A stretch of 54,794 bases of DNA from Planosporangium thailandense. GTDB taxonomy: Bacteria; Actinomycetota; Actinomycetes; Mycobacteriales; Micromonosporaceae. Location of the stretch: NCBI RefSeq assembly GCF_011947195.1, contig NZ_JAATVY010000036.1, forward strand, positions 1 to 54,794, written 5' to 3'. The position numbers and the translations under genes are program-made. Numbering within the stretch: the stretch's first letter is position 1; each line of letters opens with the position of its first letter. Under the pieces are notes generated by a model that saw only the letters and a program-made list of their open reading frames with translations, was not told the origin of the DNA and ran no database searches. This document shows, in pieces, positions 26,726 through 35,703 of the stretch.

Positions 26726-27643
26726 GTGCGGCGGAGCCTACCGCTGGTCGGTGCACTGATAGGTGCCTTGGCGCTCACCGCGTGTGCTCGGCCGGCCGGC
26801 GTCGACGGCGATCTCACCAACAACTGGCCGGCGTTTCCGGCGGCGGAGGTACCGCTGCCGGCCGAGCACGCATGCTACTGGCTGACGTCGGTCTACGATC
26901 CGACCACCATCGGCGTTCCACGCCAACCGGTCGACTGCGTCAAGGAACACATGGTCGAGACCGTGCACGTCGGCAGGTTCACCGGCGCCGAGGCGGCTGC
27001 GGGCGCGCCGCCGGCGGGTGCCGCGCTGCGCGGTGCGTACGAGGAGTGCCTGCCGCACGCGCGGGAGTTCCTCGGTGATGACTGGCGGACCGGACGGCTG
27101 CGACTGGTCGTCACCCCGCCCCAGCCGGCGCACTGGGCGGCGGGCGCGCGCTGGTACCGTTGCGATCTGATCACCGCTGGCGCGCCCGGGCCGATCCCGC
27201 CCTATATCGTTACCGGCAGCGCGCGGGGCGGCCTGGCTGGAAGTCGACCGGACGAGATCGGATGCGGCGACGTCGCTGACCTCACCGGCGGCACAGCGAT
27301 CACGAATGACGTCCACAAAGGCGTCACCCGCGCTGACTGCACGGTCCAGCATGATGCGGAGTTCACCGGCATCGCGACCATTCCCGACGGCATCCCCTAC
27401 CCGGCGACCGAAGCCGGCGCGGAGGCGGTAGCCGCGAAGGCATGTCGCCCGGTGAACGCGGCATTCCTCGGAACGAGCGATGCCGGCGCCATGCACAACC
27501 GGGTCGATCTGCTCGGGATACCGCTCGGCACCGAGTACGGGGTCCTGGGCGAGCGCGGTATCTGGTGCTTCCTCTGGTTCTACGCCCCCGGAGTGACGAG
27601 ATCGATGAAAGGCGGCGGCTTGGTGGGCCTGCCGACGCAATAA
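26726..27643 (+). CDS. Lipoprotein with septum-formation-like domains
   Basis: 305 residues from GTG 26726, with AGGGAGG upstream. A short signal peptide ends in a lipobox (LTAC near residue 20), so it should be membrane-anchored outside the cell. Two Cys-containing repeats (HACYWLTSVYDP with DCVKEHMVETVHVGRF, and EIGCGDVADL with DCTVQHDAEFTGIATIP) match the actinobacterial septum-formation domain pattern, in which a Cys pair is followed by a CxxPHDAE-like motif. The molecular role of this domain is not established. The gene stands alone. Confidence 0.78.
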   Translation: MRRSLPLVGALIGALALTACARPAGVDGDLTNNWPAFPAAEVPLPAEHACYWLTSVYDPTTIGVPRQPVDCVKEHMVETVHVGRFTGAEAAAGAPPAGAALRGAYEECLPHAREFLGDDWRTGRLRLVVTPPQPAHWAAGARWYRCDLITAGAPGPIPPYIVTGSARGGLAGSRPDEIGCGDVADLTGGTAITNDVHKGVTRADCTVQHDAEFTGIATIPDGIPYPATEAGAEAVAAKACRPVNAAFLGTSDAGAMHNRVDLLGIPLGTEYGVLGERGIWCFLWFYAPGVTRSMKGGGLVGLPTQ

Positions 27644-28008
27644 GGCTCACGTGGCTGCTTCAACCTGAGAACTCCTCCGCGTCACTGGACCGGGACGTCA
27701 CCGCCGATACCGCCCTTCGCCGGCGGGAACGTCCACCCGTGGGCGAAGACCGACGAAACGGAGGGTCCCGCGGGTCTTTGCATTCGGGTAATCGGCATGC
27801 GGCGGCCACGATCCGACCGGCCCGTCCCCGCCGCCGTCCCGACTCACGAGCGGATCCGGCGCAGACCCGTCCTCGGCGGGGTGATCACCGAGTACGAACG
27901 CGCCGCATAAAAGCCCAGGTCACCCCCTTGTCAGATACGTTGAACCATGGTTCACTTCTTCAACAATGGTTTGAACCCAGATTCAAAACTTCGCGCGAGG
28001 AGGGTCCC
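27644..28008. other. Intergenic region with the TetR operator candidates
   Basis: About 365 bases. The first 280 show nothing recognisable. The last ~70 bases contain two inverted repeats (annotated separately) just before the TetR gene. Confidence 0.4.
27941..27987 (+). promoter_or_regulatory. Two inverted repeats before the TetR/acyl-CoA operon
   Basis: TGAACCATGGTTCA (27941-27954) is a perfect 14-bp palindrome. TTTGAA-N6-TTCAAA (27970-27987) follows. Both share the TGAA/TTCA half-site and sit 22-68 bases before the TetR start, so autoregulation is likely. The A/T content is much higher than in the surrounding DNA. Confidence 0.65.
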
Positions 28009-28635
28009 GTGCCGTACCGGCCCACCGAGGTCACCCGGCGCAACGCGGAGCTCAAGCGCGCGTCCTTCCTGCGTGCGGCCCGCTCGCTGGTCGCCGCGCG
28101 GGGTTTCGGCGGCGCCACCGTCGCCGCGATCGCAGGCGAGTGCGGGGCGAGCGTCGGATCGGTCTACTCCTACTTCGACAGCCGCGAGTACCTGTTGGCC
28201 GAAGTGTTCCGCAGTGCCGCCGGCCACGAACTCGCGACGGTACGCGCCGCGGTCGCCGGCGCCGGCAGCCGGGCCACCGACCGGCTGAACGCGCTGATCA
28301 GTACATTCGCCGGGCGAGCCCTGCAAGGTCGCCGGTTGGCCTGGTCGCTGCTGTTCGAGCCGGTGGACCCCGCGGTGGACGCCGAACGGTTGATCTACCG
28401 CCGGTCGTACACGGAACTGGGCGAGGAGATCATCCGTGCCGGCATCGCGGACTGTACGTTCGTCGCCCAGGACGTCGCGCTCGCCGCCTCCGCGGTGATG
28501 GGGGCGATCTCCGAGGCGCTCGTCGGCTGGCTCCGTCCGGACGACGCAGATCAACCCACCACGTCAGACGACGACGTCGTCGAGGGCATCCGGACGTTCT
28601 GCTTCCGGGCTCTCGGCGCTGAGGAGACGCAGTGA
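28009..28635 (+). CDS. TetR-family regulator of the acyl-CoA operon
   Basis: 208 residues from GTG 28009 with GAGGAGGG upstream. The helix-turn-helix is at residues ~18-65 (SFLRAARSLVAARGFGG, then AAIAGECGASVGSVYSYF). Its stop overlaps the start of the acyl-CoA dehydrogenase (GTGA), so they are co-translated. It probably represses its own operon through the palindromes at 27941-27987 and responds to an acyl-CoA or acid substrate; this follows the habit of TetR regulators in catabolic operons and is inferred. Confidence 0.9.
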   Translation: MPYRPTEVTRRNAELKRASFLRAARSLVAARGFGGATVAAIAGECGASVGSVYSYFDSREYLLAEVFRSAAGHELATVRAAVAGAGSRATDRLNALISTFAGRALQGRRLAWSLLFEPVDPAVDAERLIYRRSYTELGEEIIRAGIADCTFVAQDVALAASAVMGAISEALVGWLRPDDADQPTTSDDDVVEGIRTFCFRALGAEETQ

Positions 28636-30257
28636 GCATCACCCACGAAGTCATCAACCAGGCACCTCCGCGGGTCGACCTGAACGAGTATCTGATCAAC
28701 CCCGCGTTGACCGAGGCCGTCAAGCGGTACGACGCGCAGTGGGCGGCCGACCACCTCAGCGAGGTCGGCTCCCTGGTCGGGCGGGCCGACTTCCAGCGGG
28801 ACGCCGAGCTGGCCAACACCAACCCGCCGGTCTTCTCCAGCCACGACCGCTGGGGTAACCGGGTCGACGCCGTGGACTTCCACCCCGCTTACCACCGCAT
28901 CATCGGCGCGGCCGTCGCGCACGGCGCGCACACCAGCTGCTGGGCCGATCCCCGCCCCGGCGCGCATGTCGCCCGGGCGGCGACCTTCATGCTCTTCGCC
29001 CAGGTCGAGCCGGGCCACGCCTGTCCGATGAGCATGACCCACGCCGTCGTCCCCTCGCTGCGGTTACAGCCCGAGCTGGCCGACGTCTGGCTCCCGCGGG
29101 TCTACTCCCGCGCTTACGACCCGGAGCTACGCGACCCGGCCACCAAGCCGTCGGCGATCTTCGGCATGGCGATGACGGAGAAGCAGGGCGGCTCCGACGT
29201 GCGCGCGAACACCACCCACGCAGTCGACGCCGGCGCTGGCACCTACCGCCTCACCGGGCACAAATGGTTCTGCTCGGCACCTCAGTCCGATGCTTTCCTC
29301 GTGCTGGCCCAGGCCCCCGGCGGCCTCTCCTGTTTCCTCGTACCGCGGGTGCTGCCCGGAGGCACGCGCAACGTGTTCCGCATCCAGCGGCTGAAGGACA
29401 AGCTGGGCAACCGGTCCAACGCCTCGTCCGAGATCGAACTCGACGGCACCGTCGGCTGGCTCGTCGGAGAGGAGGGGCGCGGGGTACGCACGATCATCGA
29501 GATGGTCGGCCAGACCCGGCTGGACTGCGTCCTGGGCAGCGCCGCCGGCATGCGGCAGGCCGTCGCCGAGGCGGCGTGGCACACCCGCCACCGCAGCGCG
29601 TTCGGCGCACTGCTCATCGACCAGCCCGCGATGACCGCGGTGATCGCGGACCTGCAACTGGAGGCCGAGGCCGCCACCTGGACGGCCCTGCGGCTGGCAG
29701 CCGCCTACGACAGTGACGACGACGAGTCGATCGCTTTCCGCCGGCTGGCGACCGCGGTCGCCAAGTACTGGGTATGCAAGCGCGGGCCCAACCACGCCTA
29801 TGAGGCGCTCGAGTGCCTGGGCGGCAACGGCTACACCGAGGCCTTCCCACTGGCCCGCCGCTACCGCGAACAGCCGGTGATGGCGATCTGGGAAGGGTCG
29901 GGCAACGTGATCGCTCTCGACGTCCTGCGCGCCATGGCGCGCGAGCCGCAGTCGGTGGAGGCCGTCGACCGCGAGATCACTTCCGCGCTCGGCGCGTACG
30001 CCGCCTTCGACGCGCACGTCGCCGCCACCCGTGCGCTCCTCGCCCGCGCCGCAGCCGACCCGGCCGCCGCCCCGGCCCTGGCCCGTCGCGTCGTCGAGGC
30101 GCTGGCACTGGCCCTGCAGGGCGCCGTCGTGATCCGGGAGGCACCGACCGCCGTCGCCGACGGCTTCGTCTCCGCCCGGATCGGCGATGACCGCAGCCTG
30201 GAGTACGGCGCCCTCGACCCCGCCCTCGACCTGGCCGCCATCGCCGCCCGCGCCTGA
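28632..30257 (+). CDS. AidB-type acyl-CoA dehydrogenase
   Basis: 541 residues; GAGGAG precedes the overlapping GTG start. Acyl-CoA dehydrogenase signatures include MTEKQGGSDVRANTT, LTGHKWFCSAPQSD, the C-terminal helical block RLDCVLGSAAGMRQAV, and the nucleotide-binding ECLGGNGYTEAFPLARRYRE with IWEGSGNVIALDVLR. The arrangement (long N-terminal domain, SCFLVPR loop) places it in the AidB group rather than in classic beta-oxidation dehydrogenases. AidB of E. coli is linked to alkylation stress, but many actinobacterial members sit in catabolic operons, as here. Confidence 0.9.
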   Translation: MSITHEVINQAPPRVDLNEYLINPALTEAVKRYDAQWAADHLSEVGSLVGRADFQRDAELANTNPPVFSSHDRWGNRVDAVDFHPAYHRIIGAAVAHGAHTSCWADPRPGAHVARAATFMLFAQVEPGHACPMSMTHAVVPSLRLQPELADVWLPRVYSRAYDPELRDPATKPSAIFGMAMTEKQGGSDVRANTTHAVDAGAGTYRLTGHKWFCSAPQSDAFLVLAQAPGGLSCFLVPRVLPGGTRNVFRIQRLKDKLGNRSNASSEIELDGTVGWLVGEEGRGVRTIIEMVGQTRLDCVLGSAAGMRQAVAEAAWHTRHRSAFGALLIDQPAMTAVIADLQLEAEAATWTALRLAAAYDSDDDESIAFRRLATAVAKYWVCKRGPNHAYEALECLGGNGYTEAFPLARRYREQPVMAIWEGSGNVIALDVLRAMAREPQSVEAVDREITSALGAYAAFDAHVAATRALLARAAADPAAAPALARRVVEALALALQGAVVIREAPTAVADGFVSARIGDDRSLEYGALDPALDLAAIAARA

Positions 30258-30369
30258 CCTCGACCGAACGTCATGGAAGGGCCTCGATGACCGGAACACC
30301 ACCGGTCGCCGCGTACCTTCGCGTAAGCGGCTGCTTCCGCGCTCACCGTCCCAACTGGAGGATTGATCC

Positions 30370-31914
30370 GTGCACCTGACCGCCGTGCTGGAGCGGGCCG
30401 CCCGGCTTGCGCCGGGCAAGGACGCCCTGGTCACCGACGACGAGCGCATCACGTACGCCGACCTGCTCGACCGGGCCCGCCGGGCCGCGCAGGTACTCCT
30501 CGACGCCGGCCTGCGGCCCGGCGACCGGGTGGCCGTGATGACCTTCAACACCCCGGGGTTCGTCGTCGCCGCCTTCGGTACCTGGTTCGCCGGCGGCATC
30601 CTCGTACCGGTCAACCACAAGCTGACCGTTCCCGAGACGCGGTACGCGCTCGAGCACAGCGGCGCAGGAGTCGGCGTGGTCGCCGGCGACCTAGCCGCCA
30701 CCGCCACGGCGGCGAGCCCCGCCACCACCTGGTTCACCACCGAACGCGCCAGCGCCGGGCTACCCGACTTCGACGCGCTGACCGCCGCGGCCACCCCGGT
30801 GCCCGGCCCGGTCACCGACGACGACGAGGCGCCCGCGGAGATCCTCTACACCTCGGGTACCACCAGCTCACCCAAGGGGTGCGTGCACACCCACCGCACC
30901 ATCTCGGCCGTCGCCCCGCTGATCACCAGTACCCTCGGCTTCACCCGCGACGAGCGGTTCCTCATCTCCATGCCGATCTGGCACGCCGCGCCGCTCAACG
31001 ACTGGCTGCTGACCATGGTGTTTCTGGGCGCCACCACGGTGCTGCAGCGCGAGTACGACCCGGCCGGGTTCCTCCGCGCCGTCGAGCGGCACCGGGTGAC
31101 CGCCTTCTTCGGCGCGCCGATCGCCTACCTCGCGCCGGTGCAGCTCGCCAAGGCGGGGAAGCTGTCGCTGTCCGACGTCGACCTGTCCAGCGTGGACAAG
31201 TGGCTGTACGGTGGGGCGCCGCTGGGTGAACAGGTGGCCAGGTCGCTGGTCGAGGCGTACGGCACCGACCGGTTCTTCCAGGTGTACGGGATGAGCGAGA
31301 TGGGCCCGGTCGGCACGGCGCTGTACCCCGGGGAGCAGCTGACCAAGGCCGGGTCGATCGGCCGGGGCGGGATGCCCGGAGTGGACCTGCGGGTGGTCGC
31401 CGGCGACGGAACGGACGTCGGGCCCGGCGGCGTCGGCGAGATCTGGCTGCGCGCGGACACCCGGATGGTCGGGTACCACGCCAACCCGCAGGCGACGGCG
31501 GAGTCGTTCGCCGGGCCGTGGTTCCGCACCGGTGACGTGGCCCGCGTCGACGCCGACGGTTACCTGTTCATCGTGGACCGGCTCAAGGACGTGATCATCG
31601 TCGGCGGGGAGAACGTACACTCCCAGGAGGTCGAGGAGGCCCTGCGCGGCCACCCCCGGATCGCCGACGTCGCCGTCGTCGGCCGGCCGCACCCGGAGTG
31701 GGGCGAGACCGTCGTCGCCGTCTGCGTCAGCGCCGACGGAGCCGAGGTCACCGTCGAGGAGATCCGCGAGTACCTGAGCGACAAGATCGCCCGGTACAAG
31801 CTGCCCCGGGAGGCGATCACTGTGCCCGCGTTGCCGCGCAACCCGTCGGGCAAGCTCACCAAGCACGTCATCCGCGAGGACCTGGGCAAGGCAGGCGCGC
31901 CCGAAGCGACCTGA
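30370..31914 (+). CDS. Fatty acyl/aryl-CoA ligase (ANL superfamily)
   Basis: 514 residues from GTG 30370 with TGGAGG upstream. It activates a carboxylic acid to its CoA thioester via an acyl-AMP. Core motifs: P-loop YTSGTTSSPKGCVHTH near residue 159, YGMSEMGPVGTA, the hinge WFRTGDVARVDADGYLFIVD-R-LKDVI, and the C-terminal catalytic lysine in PRNPSGKLTKHVIRE. The Ser in the P-loop (SSPKG instead of GxPKG) is a small deviation. It lies 112 bases after the acyl-CoA dehydrogenase in the same operon. The substrate acid is unknown. Confidence 0.9.
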   Translation: MHLTAVLERAARLAPGKDALVTDDERITYADLLDRARRAAQVLLDAGLRPGDRVAVMTFNTPGFVVAAFGTWFAGGILVPVNHKLTVPETRYALEHSGAGVGVVAGDLAATATAASPATTWFTTERASAGLPDFDALTAAATPVPGPVTDDDEAPAEILYTSGTTSSPKGCVHTHRTISAVAPLITSTLGFTRDERFLISMPIWHAAPLNDWLLTMVFLGATTVLQREYDPAGFLRAVERHRVTAFFGAPIAYLAPVQLAKAGKLSLSDVDLSSVDKWLYGGAPLGEQVARSLVEAYGTDRFFQVYGMSEMGPVGTALYPGEQLTKAGSIGRGGMPGVDLRVVAGDGTDVGPGGVGEIWLRADTRMVGYHANPQATAESFAGPWFRTGDVARVDADGYLFIVDRLKDVIIVGGENVHSQEVEEALRGHPRIADVAVVGRPHPEWGETVVAVCVSADGAEVTVEEIREYLSDKIARYKLPREAITVPALPRNPSGKLTKHVIREDLGKAGAPEAT

Positions 31915-32585
31915 CGGCACTCGAACCGATCCGGCGCGCACGATCGCGGTGGCATCCTCGTGCGGCCAAACGAGGAGGCCACCGCTCTGCCTGACCCGGC
32001 CACGCGCGCTCACCGGCGCATATTCCGCCGCGTCCCTTGATCGCTGCCCCCGCTCCGAGTGAGCTTCCGGTGCCTACCGGCCACTCACCTATCAGCCGGA
32101 CGGCGTAGGCGCCGGGTAAGTGTCGCCCCACCGACCTGATCCCCACCCACTGCGATCCGCATCAAGAGAGTGCTGTGGACGCGCCTGGGTTCCACTCCCC
32201 CCATTCGTCCCTGCGGCACCGTGGCTCAACGCGTGGGGAGCAAACGGGGAGCACGCGGCCGTCGTGCTCATCCGCTAACCCCCGCCCGCAGCGGGCGCAG
32301 GTACCACCGGACCGCGACCACGATCACCTCAGGCGGAAACCGGAACCCGGCGAACGCCGACCGCGGCGGCAGCCAGGGGCGAGGACGGGTTGATGGCTTC
32401 ACCGGTCAAGCCTGCCTCGATCTTGCCAACGCTCAATGCAACGGAGCCGGCCACCCGGCCCGACCTGCGGTCTGGCCGGAGAACGCCAGCGACGTCGAAC
32501 CTGGCCGCCCAGCAGAGGGCGTTACTCTACGCCATACTTGTGTACCTTCAGAAAGACGTAGGGCATTCCAGTAGAGGAGCTTCCA
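31915..32585. other. Intergenic region, no gene recognised
   Basis: About 670 bases. Frames here give Arg/Pro-rich peptides without family resemblance. Two hairpins occur: GAGCACG-N7-CGTGCTC (32249-32269) and a GC-rich GCCCGC/GCGGGC repeat near 32284-32296. They could terminate the acyl-CoA operon, though they lie over 300 bases downstream of it. Confidence 0.4.
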
Positions 32586-32597
32586 CTGAACGGCACA

Positions 32598-33320
32598 TTG
32601 AAAGTCGAGGACGGGCCCGACCGGATCCTGGTCCGTTTGGACCGCCCGCATGTCCGCAATGCGATCGACGCGGCGATGGTGGCGGACCTGCACGAGGTGT
32701 GCACCGAACTGGAAAGGCGACCTCGAATCCTGGTGATCACCGGCAGCGATGGAATCTTCGCCGGCGGAGCGGACATCCGCGAGCTGCGCGAGCGCCGCCG
32801 CGAGGATGCGCTCGCGGGCATCAACAGCGGCCTGTTCGACCGGATCGCCCGGCTGCCGATGCCCACGATCGCCGCGATCGACGGCCCGGCCCTCGGTGGC
32901 GGCGCGGAGCTGGCCTACGCCTGCGACTTCCGTATCGCGACCCCGCGTGCCCGGTTCGGCAATCCTGAGGCGGGGCTCGGCATCATGGCCGCCGCCGGTG
33001 CCTGCTGGCGCCTGCGCGAGCTGGTCGGCGAGCCCCTCGCGAAGGAGATTCTGCTCGCCGGGAAGACGGTGTCCGCCGAGGAGGCGCTGGCCGTCAGGCT
33101 GGTCAACGAGCTGGTGCCCGAGGACGAGCTGCTGGCGGCGGCAGACCGGCTGGCCGCCCGGATCGCTCGGAACGCACCGCTGGCGCTGCGCCTGACAAAG
33201 CTCGCCCTCGCCGCACCGCCCGGCGCTCACCCTCGCTTCGACGACGTGGCGCAGGCCGTGCTGTTCGAGACCGAGGACAAATACGACCGCATGACCGCGT
33301 TCCTGGAGCGCCGTCGCTGA
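32598..33320 (+). CDS. Enoyl-CoA hydratase/isomerase
   Basis: 240 residues if started at TTG 32598. A strong AGAGGAG (32573-32579) lies 18 bases before this TTG but 6 bases before an in-frame CTG at 32586, so CTG may be the true start. Crotonase signatures: RLDRPHVRNAID, the oxyanion loop GIFAGGADIREL, and DGPALGGGAELAYACDFRIA followed by NPEAGLGIM with the catalytic Glu region. It hydrates 2-enoyl-CoA; in the box pathway such an enzyme handles dehydroadipyl-CoA. It converges on the box operon and is separated from it only by the thiolase remnant. Confidence 0.88.
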   Translation: MKVEDGPDRILVRLDRPHVRNAIDAAMVADLHEVCTELERRPRILVITGSDGIFAGGADIRELRERRREDALAGINSGLFDRIARLPMPTIAAIDGPALGGGAELAYACDFRIATPRARFGNPEAGLGIMAAAGACWRLRELVGEPLAKEILLAGKTVSAEEALAVRLVNELVPEDELLAAADRLAARIARNAPLALRLTKLALAAPPGAHPRFDDVAQAVLFETEDKYDRMTAFLERRR

Positions 33321-33389
33321 CAACGACGACAGGCCTCATCGAAGCGACGATGTCCGCATGTCCGTCGTCGGCCATCGTCATCGCGGCGG

Positions 33390-33735
33390 TCAGCGCCAGT
33401 CGGCCTCGCGGCGACGATGGCGCCGGGCGGCGTCCGCGACCGCGTCCAGTCCGGAGCCGCACAACCGGGTCACGGTCGTCCCGGAAACGCCCACGGGCAG
33501 GCCAGCCAGCGGCGCGGCCATACAGGCGACATCGCGATTGTCCTCGCCCGCCTGGTTGGGCGCAGCCGAATCGACGGCGTCGGTCGTCTCCGAGCCCACA
33601 CCGCCGTAGCGGACGGTCAGCTCCCGGACGACGCGGGCAGCAAGGTCATCGGTGCGCACCAGAGCGCGGGCGCGGCCTACCTGCCGCTGGGTGTACGGTC
33701 ACCACCGACCCGATACGCGGTCCGGTTCGGGTCGC
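33390..33735 (-). pseudogene. N-terminal remnant of an acetyl-CoA/3-oxoadipyl-CoA thiolase
   Basis: Minus-strand fragments match the thiolase N-terminus. RTPSGR, then a stop/frameshift near 33710, leads to VRTDDLAARVVREL, NQAGEDNRDVACMAA, and the active-site TVTRLCGSGLDAVADAARR with the nucleophilic Cys. The reading ends about 95 residues in, after EADWR; the remaining ~300 residues are absent. It sits 3 bases or so downstream of the last gene of the box operon on the same strand, where a beta-ketoadipyl-CoA thiolase would finish the pathway. Confidence 0.85.
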
Positions 33736-33737
33736 GC

Positions 33738-34274
33738 TCATGCCGCGCCCGTGGTGAGGCGGGCACGACCGGCGGCCGTGAGCACACGATCGTGGCCCTC
33801 GGTGGTGAGCAGCGGCGGGTCGGCCTTGTAGAGGCCGGCTAGCGCCGCGCGCTCCAGCCCGACCTCACGGGCTACCTGGTGCGCCTCCAGCTTGTGCATC
33901 CGGCCGTCCGCATCTGCCACGCGCAGCAGGAACGTCTCGGCAGGATCAGCGACGGGGCCGGCAGGCTTCGGGTCGGGCAGCTTGAGCAGGGCGGTGAGCT
34001 GCTCGACGATGCCGAGCACGGTCTCGCGCCAGGCCTCGGCCGTGGCCTCGCGATTCCCCACGGCCCCACCGGAGCCCTGCCAGGTCCGCTTCGGGAAGCG
34101 TCGCAGATACTCGCGCTCGAGCTCCAGCATCCGAGTGGTGTGGCGAGCGAACTGTTCGGCGCTGCCGTGCAGGAAGACCCAGTTGCGTGTCGCGTGTGCC
34201 TGGGTGCCCTGCTGCTCGAGCTCCTCGTCACTGAGTTCTGAGGCCGGCCGGCCCTGGATGTCGTTGTCAGTCAT
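33738..34274 (-). CDS. DUF6158-like hypothetical protein
   Basis: 178 residues. The N-terminal ~60 residues (LSDEELEQQG, then FLHGSAEQFARHTTRM and LELEREYLRRFPKR) resemble the small actinobacterial DUF6158 family, often found with paa/aromatic genes; this match is from memory and moderate. The C-terminal ~90 residues (LLRVADADGRMHKLEAHQ, ending RVLTAAGRARLTTGAA) are not recognised. It is the last intact gene of the box operon, 25 bases after the PaaY-like gene. Function unknown. Confidence 0.7.
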   Translation of the reverse strand: MTDNDIQGRPASELSDEELEQQGTQAHATRNWVFLHGSAEQFARHTTRMLELEREYLRRFPKRTWQGSGGAVGNREATAEAWRETVLGIVEQLTALLKLPDPKPAGPVADPAETFLLRVADADGRMHKLEAHQVAREVGLERAALAGLYKADPPLLTTEGHDRVLTAAGRARLTTGAA

Positions 34275-34299
34275 CGGTCCCTCTCCTCCGGGTCGAGCC

Positions 34300-34827
34300 T
34301 CACAGATCGAGTCTGCGCAGCTCGTACCGGTAGCGCTTGGCGTTGCCGACGTACTCGCGCACTCCGTAGTCGATCCACTCAGCCTGCACGGCGGTGTCCA
34401 TCGGCCGGGGCCGGGCGGGTACGCCGAGCGCCATGTGGCCGGCAGGGACCTCCAGGTCCTCGGGTACGAGCGCCTGGGCGCCGATCACCGATCCCGCGCG
34501 CACGACTGCGCGGTTGAGGACCACTGAGCCCGAGCCGATGAGGCAGCGATCCTCGATCGTGCACCCCTCCAGATGAGCGTTGTGTCCGACCACGCAGTCG
34601 CTGCCGACCACGGTCGGCCACCGCTCGGTGGTGTGCAGAATCGTGCCGTCCTGAATGGACGTACGCTCGCCGATCTCGACGCGCCCGAAGTCGGCCCGCA
34701 GCACCGCCGTCGGCCACACCGACGACTCGGCGCCGATGGTGACGTCGCCGATGACGACGGCGTCCGGGTGGACATAGGCGTCCGGATGGATGCGGGGCAC
34801 CAGGTCACCGAGCGCGTAGACGGCCAT
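34300..34827 (-). CDS. paaY: PaaY-like hexapeptide-repeat protein (gamma-carbonic anhydrase fold)
   Basis: 175 residues of left-handed beta-helix hexapeptide repeats (VHPDAVVIGDVTIGAESSVW and onward). Zn-binding histidines of the gamma-CA group appear in HTTER, GHNAHLEG-type positions. PaaY in phenylacetate clusters is a thioesterase that removes dead-end CoA thioesters formed when the ring epoxide goes astray. A similar repair role beside BoxB/BoxC is plausible but inferred. It lies 3 bases downstream of the amidohydrolase, inside the box operon. Confidence 0.82.
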   Translation of the reverse strand: MAVYALGDLVPRIHPDAYVHPDAVVIGDVTIGAESSVWPTAVLRADFGRVEIGERTSIQDGTILHTTERWPTVVGSDCVVGHNAHLEGCTIEDRCLIGSGSVVLNRAVVRAGSVIGAQALVPEDLEVPAGHMALGVPARPRPMDTAVQAEWIDYGVREYVGNAKRYRYELRRLDL

Positions 34828-34830
34828 TCC

Positions 34831-35691
34831 TCACTCTCCCACCGATAGGCCGGCGTATACCTTCAGCGCGTTCCCGCCGAGTACGGCTGCGGCGACCGCG
34901 TCGGCCAGCAGCCCGGCGACGGCGCGGGCGTTGGCCGCCGTTCCGGGCACGCCAGGCCAGTCGGTCCCGAAGATCCATTTTCGGGCCAGGCGGCCGAGGT
35001 CGAACTTCGCGTAGTACTCGGGCAGCCGTTTGGGCGGTAGCCCGGACAGCTCCAGCCAGACGTTGTCGTTCGACAGCGCGAGGAAGGCGGCCGCGTCGTA
35101 CCACCAGCCCCGCCCGCCGTGCGCGAGCACGACGTTCAGCCCGGGAAAGTCCCGTACGACCGGGATGATGAACTGCGGGTCGGCGTTCTCGTTCGCCGCA
35201 CCGGGGAAGGAGCTTGTGCCGCAGTGCACGACGAGTGGGACGCCCCGCTCCTCGAGCACCTGGTACGCCGGGTACAGCGCCGCGTCGTCGCAGCGGAAGC
35301 CGCCGTGCACGGGATGCAGCTTCAGCGCGGCTGCTCCGAGGTCGAGCTGCCGGCGTAGCTCGACGGCGATCGGGAAGTGCAGGTGCGGGTTGACGTTGGC
35401 GACGGGCCGGAACCTGGTGGGGTTGTGGTCGACGATCGGCAGCAGGTCCTCGAAGGTCTGCATTCCGGTCGCCTTGGGGCTGTACTCGCAGAACAGGAGC
35501 GCGACGTCGACGCCCTCGGCGGCGAACAGTTCGTCGAGGCGCTCCGGGCGCGGCGCGCCATCGCCGTCCCAGACATCCTCCAGGATGCCCTCCACGCCGA
35601 AGTCCCGGGCCCACTGCAGCCAAGCGGGCCGCAGCGTGTCCAGCATTGGCACGTGGACGTGCGCATCGATGAGCGGGATGCCGTCAAGCAT
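34831..35691 (-). CDS. Amidohydrolase_2-family metal-dependent hydrolase
   Basis: 286 residues. TIM-barrel metal ligands are visible: DAHVHVPM (HxH) at residues 10-17, KLHPVHGGF near 145, PLVVHCGTSS near 177 and FGTDWPGV near 245 with the Asp. The family includes decarboxylases of aromatic acids and lactone hydrolases. It starts 12 bases after the ferredoxin gene and is followed by paaY, so it belongs to the box operon. No such enzyme is needed in the textbook box route. It could make benzoate from a precursor or open a lactone by-product; unproven. Confidence 0.85.
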   Translation of the reverse strand: MLDGIPLIDAHVHVPMLDTLRPAWLQWARDFGVEGILEDVWDGDGAPRPERLDELFAAEGVDVALLFCEYSPKATGMQTFEDLLPIVDHNPTRFRPVANVNPHLHFPIAVELRRQLDLGAAALKLHPVHGGFRCDDAALYPAYQVLEERGVPLVVHCGTSSFPGAANENADPQFIIPVVRDFPGLNVVLAHGGRGWWYDAAAFLALSNDNVWLELSGLPPKRLPEYYAKFDLGRLARKWIFGTDWPGVPGTAANARAVAGLLADAVAAAVLGGNALKVYAGLSVGE

Positions 35692-35703
35692 GTCGTCGTA
35701 CTC

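Noticed and set aside
29127..30815. 562-residue minus-strand frame
   Set aside because: Antisense of the acyl-CoA dehydrogenase and ligase; composition follows the complement of their codons.
32170..32574. 134-residue plus-strand frame
   Set aside because: Low-complexity Arg/Gly/Thr-rich, no ribosome binding site and no recognisable fold.
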